Part shown: piece by piece, positions 6,622 to 12,363 of the stretch
Layout: each line of letters opens with the position of its first letter
Position numbering within the stretch: position 1 is the first letter of the stretch
NCBI GenBank assembly: GCA_036794995.1
Contig: DAIRFP010000149.1
Coordinates: 1 to 12,424, forward strand
DNA: 12,424 nt
Direction: 5' to 3'
Source of the DNA: DAIRFP01 sp036794995
GTDB taxonomy: Bacteria > Desulfobacterota > Binatia > UBA9968
The notes under the pieces: model-generated
What the model saw: only the letters and a program-made list of their open reading frames with translations
What the model was told of the DNA's origin: nothing
Database searches by the model: none
Made by a program: the position numbers and the translations under genes

Positions 6622-8055
6622 TTACTTCGAACGAGACAACCGGGTTAACTCGCGGCTCCACTTTGCCGCAATTTCTTTTCTTTTCTCGGCGCTGAACTTG
6701 TTGGAGGTCGGAAAACGATCGCGCCAGGGAAAGGGTTTGCAAGCGTCGATGAGCATCCGGCTCATGGTGAAATCGCCTCGGTCGCGTCGGTCCGGCGGCA
6801 AGCGCGGATCGAGATCCGAGGTCCAGGATTTGAGAATCTGAATCGACTCCGCCGGGTCGACTCGTGTGCACATCGCCCAGATCACCTGTTTCAGATCCAC
6901 TGGATCGATATCGTCGTCCACTGCCACATAGTAACGATACATGCTTGCGCCGGTCTGCATCCCGGCGACGGCGGTGAGCGCGTGCATGGCGTGGCCAGAG
7001 TGACGTTGCTTGAGCGAAACCACGACCATCAACGTGTGGCAGTGGCACCAGATGCCTTGGACATCCGAAACCCCGGACTGTTCCAGATGATCCCAGATGC
7101 GCGCGGCGAAAAGCGGTATGCCGTAGCGCTCCGTGATGGGGAGCAGCGGCGGGTTGCCCAGGAGGATCGGATCGTTGCGATGCAAGATTCGTTTGACCCG
7201 AACGACACATTCTTTGCCGCTGTGGGTGTAATAGCCCGGCCACTCGCCGAAGGGGCCTTCCATCGCCGATTCTTCTTCCGGCGGCGGCATTTCGCCTTCG
7301 ATGACGATTTCGGAAGTTGCCGGCACCGGAAGACCGGTGACCGGTGTGTGTATGACTTCCACCGGTTTGCCGCGGAGCGCGCCGGCGTATTCGTATTCGC
7401 TCACGCCGGCTTTGGCCGCCGAGGGCGCGGCCATCCAGGTGGCGGGCTCGCAGCCCAAGACCACCGCCACGGGGCAGGCGCGTCCGGATTGCCAGTACTT
7501 GCGCGCGATCTGTTTGCCGTGCTTGTGCTCGATGATCCACAGTGTGACACGATTTTTGTCCACCACGCATGCGCGATAGGTGCCGACATTGATCCAGCCG
7601 CTGTCCGGATCTTTGGTAATGACCATGTCGCCGGTGCCGATGTAACGGCCGCCGTCGTGCTCATGCCATTTCGGCGTCGGGAATATTCCCAGATCGATGC
7701 GATCGCTTTCCAGAACGTTCTCGGTCACCGGGCCGGAGGAAACTTTCACAGGCGCGAAGGGTTTGAGGTCCCGGATCTTTTCGCGCCAGGCTTTGAGAAT
7801 TTCCAACTTCGGAAGATCGGTGGGTAGACCCAGGGCCAAGGCAAAGCGGCGCGGTGTGGCGATAACATTGGTCGCAATGCGAAATCCTTTGGGATAGCCG
7901 GGGATATCGTCGAACAGAAGTAGCGGCCCATCCTGTTCGGCCATCAACTCCGTCAAACAACCGATCTCAAGGTTCCAGTGCGCGCCGTCGATCACTTTGG
8001 CTTCGCCGATGGCGGCGGCGGCTTCGATGAAGGTTCGCAAGTCGGAGTAGGCCAT
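6622..8055 (-). CDS. UbiD-family prFMN-dependent (de)carboxylase (UbiD2)
   Basis: This 477-aa paralog of UbiD1 is a predicted cytoplasmic prFMN enzyme. The key residues are kept: N156 and R161 in INVGTYR, H179 exactly 23 residues after N156, E253 in IEGE, and the catalytic pair E266/E271 in EGPFGEWPGY. The signature WHEHDGGRYIGTGDMVITKDP precedes them. The start at ATG 8055 has GGAG about 9 nt upstream. Its second half differs from UbiD1 in the substrate-facing regions: for example, RPSAGQGFHRSIQRS in UbiD1 becomes LPITERYGIPLFAAR here. The two may therefore act on different acids or at different steps. It is followed after 61 nt by SBP3 and preceded by the bicupin across a 301-nt gap. Substrate unknown; an aromatic or heteroaromatic acid is likely given the bicupin next door. 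Confidence 0.92.
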   Translation of the reverse strand: MAYSDLRTFIEAAAAIGEAKVIDGAHWNLEIGCLTELMAEQDGPLLLFDDIPGYPKGFRIATNVIATPRRFALALGLPTDLPKLEILKAWREKIRDLKPFAPVKVSSGPVTENVLESDRIDLGIFPTPKWHEHDGGRYIGTGDMVITKDPDSGWINVGTYRACVVDKNRVTLWIIEHKHGKQIARKYWQSGRACPVAVVLGCEPATWMAAPSAAKAGVSEYEYAGALRGKPVEVIHTPVTGLPVPATSEIVIEGEMPPPEEESAMEGPFGEWPGYYTHSGKECVVRVKRILHRNDPILLGNPPLLPITERYGIPLFAARIWDHLEQSGVSDVQGIWCHCHTLMVVVSLKQRHSGHAMHALTAVAGMQTGASMYRYYVAVDDDIDPVDLKQVIWAMCTRVDPAESIQILKSWTSDLDPRLPPDRRDRGDFTMSRMLIDACKPFPWRDRFPTSNKFSAEKRKEIAAKWSRELTRLSRSK

Positions 8056-8148
8056 TCGATTAGTCTCCAGCGATGTTGGTATGCCACCTGGCAGCTAAAA
8101 GAGCCTGGTGTGCTTCGTTGCGTGCAATCGTCTCGCTCCTCAGAAGCA

Positions 8149-8184
8149 GTTCAAAACGTTCAAGCCGTTCAAATCGTTCAAGTG
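8149..8184. repeat. Four tandem 9-nt GTTCAA units
   Basis: Four contiguous degenerate units, GTTCAAAAC, GTTCAAGCC, GTTCAAATC and GTTCAAGTG, occupy 8149-8184. The first six bases are invariant and the last three vary. The array is non-coding and lies upstream of UbiD2 on the - strand. Confidence 0.8.
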
Positions 8185-8320
8185 GGCATCTCGCCTCGAG
8201 GTTTTTCTTGAGCACCCTGTAATCAGAATTCCTAGCACACTGTTAAGGTGTTTGTCTGACTCCTCGCCCTCCTTTGGCGGAACGAATGAGGGTGGTGCGC
8301 AGCGCTAGCGCTCACACTTG

Positions 8321-8343
8321 CGCTCCCGCACTGCGCGGGAGCG
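8321..8343 (-). terminator. GC-rich hairpin after the bicupin gene (possible terminator)
   Basis: CGCTCCCGC (8321-8329) and GCGGGAGCG (8335-8343) are perfect 9-bp inverted arms with a 5-nt loop, starting 13 nt beyond the bicupin stop on the - strand. No T tract follows, so intrinsic termination is uncertain. A transcript-end stabiliser or a REP-like element is equally possible. Confidence 0.45.
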
Positions 8344-8356
8344 AGAATCGGACTGG

Positions 8357-9379
8357 CTATGTTCTTGGCTCTTCGCGGAAAAATCCCAGTGCTTCGATAG
8401 CAGGCCGATCGTTGATGGAAAAAAGCACCGCCGGTTCGGCAGAGTGGTTTTCGTGGGCGTGCCAATTCCATAGCGGTAGAACGAAGGAGTCCCCCTGCTG
8501 CCAGTCGAAGCGTTGATCGCCGATCCAGGTCGTGCCGCTGCCTTTGAAGGCGTGGTAGACGACCGTATAAGTGTGGCGATGGGAACGGCCTTTCTCGCCG
8601 GGACGTAACATTTGGATCTCGCACCCCATCGTCGGCAAGGTCCATCGGCCGCCATTCGGATCGGCATAGCGGAGCAGAACCCCGTCGTAGGGATCGCCCG
8701 GGGCTTCGACCATCGACTGGAGAGCCCGTTCGGTATCCGCCCAGGCGTAGCGATAAGGAGGACGATAATTGCTCGATGCCGTGATAGGAGCCAAATTCAG
8801 GGGCTTTAATGCACCATAGGTTTGTCGTGACCAGCCAACCGGACGGGTTACGGGTTGCTGCGGCTGGTCGTAGGGATGGGCAAAGCCGACATTATAATAG
8901 TGGATCATCGGTCCGTTGGCGCCGTCGAGCCAGATAATGGGTGCCTCCCCTGAATTGATATGGTCGTGCCAACTCCAATTGGGCGTCGTGATCAGATCGC
9001 CGGGCTCCATGGGCATGGGCTCGCCTTCCACAACCGTCGCTGCGCCCTGGCCTTCAACCACGAAGCGGATCGCTTCCATGGTGTGGCGATGCGCCGGAGC
9101 AAATTCGCCGGGGCAAACCATCTGCGCCCCCAGAAGCAGGGTGTGCGCCGTGCCGAGCTTCAGATCCGGGTGCTGGAAGCCGATGAAACGCCGGAAGGCC
9201 TCTTCGGGACGGATGAACTGGACGGCCTTCTGGAGCGCGGCGTGAATCTCTTGCCATTTCCAGAGGAAGGGGCCGAAGCCGGGATTGGGCTCGCGAAAGC
9301 CGGTGCTGGTGTTCGGGATGGTCCAATACCCAATCAGGTGCTTTTCTTTCAGTTCCTTATTGAGTTCATCCAGAGACAT
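8357..9379 (-). CDS. Bicupin ring-cleavage dioxygenase, gentisate 1,2-dioxygenase-like
   Basis: This 340-aa protein has two cupin domains and resembles the gentisate/salicylate/1-hydroxy-2-naphthoate 1,2-dioxygenase family, non-haem Fe(II) enzymes that open a hydroxylated aromatic ring next to the carboxylate. N-terminal cupin: PAHRHTMEAIRFVVEG with H97 and H99, and third ligand H138 in WSWHDHIN. C-terminal cupin: RSHRHTYTVVYHAFKGSG with H267 and H269, and H307 in WNWHAHEN, so both sites keep a complete His triad. Length matches family members (about 340-360 aa). I start at ATG 9377-9379 (MSLDEL), preceded by an AGGA-containing RBS. A longer in-frame start at 9439 would add about 20 residues encoded by a 14-nt repeat array and is rejected. 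It lies between HDO2 and UbiD2 and is the only cluster member without a paralog here. Exact substrate unknown. Confidence 0.85.
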   Translation of the reverse strand: MSLDELNKELKEKHLIGYWTIPNTSTGFREPNPGFGPFLWKWQEIHAALQKAVQFIRPEEAFRRFIGFQHPDLKLGTAHTLLLGAQMVCPGEFAPAHRHTMEAIRFVVEGQGAATVVEGEPMPMEPGDLITTPNWSWHDHINSGEAPIIWLDGANGPMIHYYNVGFAHPYDQPQQPVTRPVGWSRQTYGALKPLNLAPITASSNYRPPYRYAWADTERALQSMVEAPGDPYDGVLLRYADPNGGRWTLPTMGCEIQMLRPGEKGRSHRHTYTVVYHAFKGSGTTWIGDQRFDWQQGDSFVLPLWNWHAHENHSAEPAVLFSINDRPAIEALGFFREEPRT

Positions 9380-9396
9380 CGGTCCTCGCTCTCGGA

Positions 9397-9452
9397 ATCT
9401 CAGATCGCAAATTTCAGATTGCAGATCTCGGACTGCCATTTGAGATTTGAAA
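9397..9452. repeat. 14-nt degenerate tandem repeat upstream of the bicupin
   Basis: Units at 9397-9410, 9411-9424 and 9425-9438 follow the consensus AT[CT]TC[AG]GA[TC][CT]GC plus two variable bases. A more divergent fourth segment (9439-9452) reads partly in the inverted sense. The array abuts the bicupin start on the - strand and would sit in its mRNA leader. Confidence 0.7.
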
Positions 9453-9464
9453 TCTGATATCCCG

Positions 9465-9483
9465 AAGGGCGTTTTGCGCCCTT
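9465..9483 (-). terminator. Small hairpin after HDO2 (weak terminator or processing site)
   Basis: AAGGGCG (9465-9471) and CGCCCTT (9477-9483) form a 7-bp stem with a 5-nt loop, starting 4 nt after the HDO2 stop on the - strand. There is no T tract after it on that strand. It could partially uncouple expression of HDO2 from the bicupin. Confidence 0.35.
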
Positions 9484-9487
9484 AGGG

Positions 9488-10231
9488 CTAATGGGTCGCT
9501 TTGTAGCAACCGTCCATCATCATCGCGTTCAAATCCGCCGGCGTCACCGCGCAATATTCGGCGGAGTAACCGGGCCTCTCGATGATGCCCTGTTGTAGCA
9601 AACGGACCAGGACGGTTTTGGTCACTTCGCCGTGGGCCTTGCGATCGAGATGATCCTGGGTGTCGGCTTCATGGTGTTTGGAAAAATAGCTTGCCTGCTC
9701 GGTGGTCAAACCGTAGTGCGTCGTCAGGGCGCGAAACCAATCCATGCAGGTTTCGCCGAACGCATGCTCCCACAGGACCGAGAACCAATATTCTTGAATT
9801 TGGCCGTCCACCATCAACGTGCGCTGGAAGTCCGGCAAGGCGCGAGCTTCCGGCAGCATCGGGGTCAACAACACTTCCTCGGCGGTCAGTCCTAAAGCCT
9901 GTCCCGTGCCGATGAGGATCTGGATATGGCCGGGAGGGCAGGGATGGCCGAACTCATCGAGCACCTTCTGGGTATAGACTTCCATCAGGTCCACATTCTT
10001 CACGAAGAACCAGAGTTGCTTGTAAAAAGCCGACGTGTAGATCGAGTTGATAACCGGAACGAAGGCCCCCCAGTTCTTGTAGTATAATTGGATGGTTTCT
10101 TTTTTGAGCTTTCCCTGGCGCAGCTCATCCATGAAGCGTGTCTTATCGACCGTTTGTTTCCAGCGACTTTCCAATTTGGCGGTGAGCTCCGTGACGAGAT
10201 CCTTGGCTTGCGATTCGCTGAGTTCCAGCAT
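9488..10231 (-). CDS. Heme-oxygenase-fold iron protein, TenA/PqqC/UndA-like (HDO2)
   Basis: This 247-aa paralog of HDO1 is the first gene of the - strand cluster. Shared core motifs are LYYKNWG, DEFGHPCPPGH with E93 and H96 (E-x2-H), TPMLPEARALPDF, QEYWFS with E147, and HHEADTQDH with D190 and H194 (D-x3-H). The residue aligned with HDO1 E68 is V60 (FVPVIN versus FTVEIN), so one candidate metal ligand is lost and a mono-iron or altered di-iron site is expected. It has no signal peptide. ATG 10231 has GGGAG 7 nt upstream. It is separated from the bicupin by 108 nt. Family precedent (UndA, CADD, SznF) suggests O2-dependent oxidation, possibly oxidative decarboxylation or N/C-oxidation of a small acid; PqqC-like or thiaminase activity is less likely. 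The C-terminal EYCA segment (225-228) is common to both paralogs. Confidence 0.8.
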   Translation of the reverse strand: MLELSESQAKDLVTELTAKLESRWKQTVDKTRFMDELRQGKLKKETIQLYYKNWGAFVPVINSIYTSAFYKQLWFFVKNVDLMEVYTQKVLDEFGHPCPPGHIQILIGTGQALGLTAEEVLLTPMLPEARALPDFQRTLMVDGQIQEYWFSVLWEHAFGETCMDWFRALTTHYGLTTEQASYFSKHHEADTQDHLDRKAHGEVTKTVLVRLLQQGIIERPGYSAEYCAVTPADLNAMMMDGCYKATH

Positions 10232-10267
10232 GCGCTTTCTCCCTTGAAAGTTGGCGGAGAAGAATGG

Positions 10268-10407
10268 CTAGCAGGCTGCTGAAAAACTCTGTGGGAGTCC
10301 TTCGACGGGGCTCAGGACGAACGGAGGGGTTTTGATATCATTGAGAATTTTCCGTTCATGCTGAGGCGCTCGAAGCATTCCGAACCCTTTTTTCAGCAGC
10401 CTGCTAG
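10268..10407. mobile_element. 140-bp MITE-like element with perfect 19-bp terminal inverted repeats
   Basis: The left end CTAGCAGGCTGCTGAAAAA (10268-10286) is the exact reverse complement of the right end at 10389-10407. Inside is a second, imperfect palindrome: TCCTTCGACGGGGCTCAGGA (10298-10317) plus CGAACGG on the left, and CCGTTCATGCTGAGGCGCTC (10350-10369) plus GAAGC on the right. There is no coding capacity. A second copy of the left end begins at 12364. No target-site duplication beyond the CTAG of the ends is obvious. A non-autonomous element mobilised in trans, or a chimera of two repeat families, fits. Confidence 0.75.
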
Positions 10408-10411
10408 GTCT

Positions 10412-10441
10412 TACATAGTGAAGAAGCGCCTAAGCTGTCAA
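10412..10441 (-). promoter_or_regulatory. Possible sigma70-type promoter for HDO2 and the - strand cluster
   Basis: On the - strand, TTGACA (10441-10436) is followed after 18 nt by TATGTA (10417-10412). The -35 is perfect but the -10 matches only 3 of 6 and the spacing is long. A start near 10405 would place the whole MITE in the HDO2 leader. This is a hexamer match only and could be chance. Confidence 0.25.
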
Positions 10442-10557
10442 GCCGCAGAGATCTCGTGAGGAGTTTCGTTTGCTGTTTTACCGGCGTCTGAGCTAGGATA
10501 GTTAAGTTTGCTTCGGATTGTTGAGCTATCAGGCTCGGGAAACTTTAGGAGGACACC

Positions 10558-10926
10558 ATGGACTTCACCAGCTTAAGTGAAATGATGGCGCAGGCCAAGG
10601 ATAAGAAAAAACGCAAGATCGACCTGTTCGGTACGGATAATTTTCGTTCGTGGATGCTTTATTTTGTCCCGGGAGACGGGACGGACATGCATTATCACAC
10701 CAACCCGGAGACCTTTCTGGTCCTTTCAGGAAGCGGCGTGGTCAAGGGTATCAAAGGCGAGGAAAGAGCCGTTCAAAAGAACGAAGTGGTCTTTTTCGCG
10801 GCCAAAGACTACTACCAGATCACGAATACGGGAACCGAGCCCCTGGTGTTGTTCGGGAACCGTTCCGAAGCCTTCGGCGGCGCTCACATTAAGGCGGATG
10901 GAACCGACCGCAACGCCCAAGCGTAG
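10558..10926 (+). CDS. Small single-domain cupin protein
   Basis: This 122-aa protein has one cupin barrel. Motif 1 fits G(X)5HXH(X)3E(X)6G well: H45, H47 and E51 in MHYHTNPETFLVLSG. Motif 2 (KNEVVFFAAKDYYQITNTG, 74-92) lacks the usual histidine; the position four before N90 is Y86, so at most three classical ligands remain. Such proteins can be enzymes, isomerases or ligand-binding regulators, and I cannot assign a reaction. The start is clear (AGGAGG, 5 nt, ATG). It is transcribed divergently from the HDO/UbiD cluster and shares the intergenic region with it, which suggests a functional or regulatory link without proving one. It has no signal peptide or membrane segment. Confidence 0.8.
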   Translation: MDFTSLSEMMAQAKDKKKRKIDLFGTDNFRSWMLYFVPGDGTDMHYHTNPETFLVLSGSGVVKGIKGEERAVQKNEVVFFAAKDYYQITNTGTEPLVLFGNRSEAFGGAHIKADGTDRNAQA

Positions 10927-10957
10927 CGCATCAGCGCGAGCGTCCCTAAGCAGTTAA

Positions 10958-10986
10958 TTGACAACCGGCAGGAGAGTGGTTAGTTT
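10958..10986 (+). promoter_or_regulatory. Possible sigma70-type promoter upstream of the FmdB-like gene
   Basis: TTGACA (10958-10963), a 17-nt spacer and TAGTTT (10981-10986) precede the zinc-ribbon gene. The -35 and spacing are ideal; the -10 matches only 3 of 6, though it keeps the first TA and last T. The 92-nt gap after the cupin leaves room for an independent promoter. Confidence 0.35.
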
Positions 10987-11018
10987 TGCAATCAAGACGT
11001 GTAAGTTGAGGATTCCCC

Positions 11019-11378
11019 ATGCCTATTTACGAGTATGAATGCCGGAAATGCGGCACCTTCGAAGCCACCCAGAAAATTACCGATAAACCGCTAGGCAAAT
11101 GCCCCACGTGCAAGGGCAAGGTCAAAAAACTCATTTCCAATACCTCTTTTCAATTGAAGGGCACCGGCTGGTACATCACCGATTACGCCCGGAAAGAGCA
11201 AGGAGCTGGAAAAGGCGAAAACGGAGCGAAAGCCTCCACCGAGTCCAAGGAATCTAAAGACACTAAGAGCGACACTAAAGCCGAATCCAAAACCGAATCC
11301 AAAACCGAATCCAAAACTGAGAGCTCCTCGGGTAAAACCGAAAAGTCCTCTCCCGCTTCAAGCTCCTCGTCGCCTTAA
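11019..11378 (+). CDS. FmdB-family zinc ribbon protein with low-complexity tail
   Basis: This 119-aa protein belongs to the FmdB/CxxC putative regulatory family. The N-terminal MPIYEYECRKCG has C8 and C11, and CPTC has C28 and C31, giving a four-cysteine zinc ribbon. SNTSFQLKGTGWYITDY (about 40-56) is the usual conserved extension of the family. From about residue 60 the chain is a hydrophilic Lys/Glu/Ser-rich tail with three perfect TESK-type repeats encoded by 12-nt units at 11281-11316. The start has GAGG 7 nt before ATG. The first family member was linked to formamidase/amidase expression (FmdB of Methylophilus), but function is generally unknown. A terminator-like hairpin follows, so it is probably expressed apart from the downstream hydrolase. 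Confidence 0.9.
   Translation: MPIYEYECRKCGTFEATQKITDKPLGKCPTCKGKVKKLISNTSFQLKGTGWYITDYARKEQGAGKGENGAKASTESKESKDTKSDTKAESKTESKTESKTESSSGKTEKSSPASSSSSP
11281..11316 (+). repeat. Three perfect 12-nt tandem repeats in the FmdB-like tail
   Basis: CCGAATCCAAAA occurs three times in a row without mismatch (11281-11292, 11293-11304, 11305-11316), encoding repeated Thr-Glu-Ser-Lys. A change in copy number keeps the frame, so tail length can vary by slippage. Confidence 0.9.
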
Positions 11379-11401
11379 CAGCTGCAAATCCAGTCCGAGT
11401 C

Positions 11402-11431
11402 ACACAGAGCGTCTCATCCGCCGCTCTGTGT
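11402..11431 (+). terminator. Hairpin after the FmdB-like gene (probable terminator)
   Basis: ACACAGAGCG (11402-11411) pairs perfectly with CGCTCTGTGT (11422-11431) around a 10-nt loop, starting 23 nt beyond the stop. Only a short TT follows, so termination may be weak. Confidence 0.5.
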
Positions 11432-11581
11432 TTGAATCACTTAAGTCCATTTCCCGCAGCTTGCTGCGAGCATTATTTGCGTTTTTCCGGGCGATTTGCC
11501 GGTATCAGGTCTGGATTTGAAGCTGGGTTTTCGCTATAGGTGAGCAGTCAAGCGAAAAAATTGTTGAAGGAGGGTTTTTCC

Positions 11582-12319
11582 ATGGCTCAGACTGTAGAGC
11601 ATATTGTCGATCCCAATGACGCGGGCCTCACGTCGGAGATGGTCCAGTTTCCCGGCACTGCGGGAAATGTAAGCGCCTACGTTTCCCGGCCGAAAGACGG
11701 TAAGAATCTGGGAACGGTCATCGTCATTCACGAGAACAGAGGGCTCGTGAATCACATCAAGGATGTCGCGCGTCATTTCGCAAAAGACGGTTTCGCAGCG
11801 ATTGCGGTGGACTGCATGGGCCGGATCGGTGGCAGTGATCAGTACAATGGGAGTGACGCGGCCACCGAAGCAATCAAGAAAGTGACCGGCGCAATGGTGG
11901 TGGAGGACTTGACCGCAGCGCTGAACTACATGAAGAAGCAGAACTATGTCAACGGCAAGGTCGGTGTCGTGGGTTATTGCTGGGGCGGCGGCCAATCCCT
12001 CAACTTCGCGACCAAGAACAAAGACCTGAATGCAGCCGTGGTATACTACGGTCGGAATCCCGATCCACTGGATTCAGTGGCAAATATCTCGGGTGCCGTC
12101 ATGGGCAACTACGCCGAAGACGATCCTAACATCATGCCGGGTGTTGAGCCCTTGAAGGCCGCCATGGCGAAGGCGGGCAAAAGCTTCGACGTCAAAACTT
12201 ACCCCGGCGCCAAGCACGCGTTCAACAACAACACCAATGCCGACCGGTATCATCCTGAAGCGGCAAAGGATGCTTGGGCGAGAACGGCGGGTTTTTTCAA
12301 GAAGAACTTAGCAGCCTAA
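11582..12319 (+). CDS. Dienelactone hydrolase family protein
   Basis: This 245-aa alpha/beta hydrolase belongs to the dienelactone hydrolase (carboxymethylenebutenolidase) family. DLH itself opens dienelactones in the chlorocatechol branch of aromatic degradation; many paralogs have other esterase roles. The catalytic triad is visible: C133 in GYCWGG, an aspartate in NYAEDDPN (D180 likely), and H212 in PGAKHAF. E51 in IHENRGL matches the DLH glutamate that positions the cysteine. Length is close to the classical 236 aa. I chose ATG 11582, preceded at 8 nt by GGAGG; an upstream GTG (11540) would add 14 residues but has no ribosome site. It is cytoplasmic, with no leader. Its closeness to a UbiD/bicupin cluster fits aromatic catabolism, but it lies on the other strand beyond a terminator-like hairpin, so co-function is inference. 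Confidence 0.88.
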   Translation: MAQTVEHIVDPNDAGLTSEMVQFPGTAGNVSAYVSRPKDGKNLGTVIVIHENRGLVNHIKDVARHFAKDGFAAIAVDCMGRIGGSDQYNGSDAATEAIKKVTGAMVVEDLTAALNYMKKQNYVNGKVGVVGYCWGGGQSLNFATKNKDLNAAVVYYGRNPDPLDSVANISGAVMGNYAEDDPNIMPGVEPLKAAMAKAGKSFDVKTYPGAKHAFNNNTNADRYHPEAAKDAWARTAGFFKKNLAA

Positions 12320-12363
12320 GCGGGTGTTAATCAGAGCGTGGCATGTAGTCTTGCCTGACTAGG

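Larger units (their letters stand above)
8056..8356. other. Gene-free region between bicupin and UbiD2
   Basis: This is the largest gap inside the - strand cluster (301 bases). It holds, from left to right, the UbiD2 Shine-Dalgarno region, a four-unit GTTCAA array (8149-8184), a 12-bp perfect palindrome AGCGCTAGCGCT (8301-8312) and a strong GC hairpin (8321-8343) just past the bicupin stop. I see no coding sequence. Its size and hairpin suggest that UbiD2 could have its own promoter here, but I could not identify convincing -35/-10 hexamers. Confidence 0.6.
10232..10557. other. Divergent intergenic region between HDO2 and the small cupin
   Basis: This 326-base region carries the 5' control sequences of both the - strand eight-gene cluster and the + strand cupin. 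It contains the HDO2 RBS, the 140-bp MITE-like element (10268-10407), a possible - strand promoter (10412-10441) and the strong AGGAGG RBS of the cupin ending 5 nt before ATG 10558. I see no open frame worth calling and no obvious operator dyad outside the MITE. Confidence 0.6.

Noticed and set aside
6982..7827. Long + strand open frame of 281 codons opposite UbiD2
   Set aside because: It is antisense to a gene with intact catalytic motifs; high GC at third positions commonly opens the opposite frame. No recognisable domain.
8149..8184. CRISPR-like array
   Set aside because: Units are contiguous 9-mers with no spacers, and no cas genes are present. The same applies to the 14-nt arrays.
9380..9439. 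N-terminal extension of the bicupin to an ATG at 9439
   Set aside because: The added residues come from the 14-nt repeat array; the ATG at 9379 has an RBS and yields the family's normal length.
11540..11581. GTG start 14 codons upstream for the dienelactone hydrolase
   Set aside because: No Shine-Dalgarno before GTG, while GGAGG stands 8 nt before ATG 11582.
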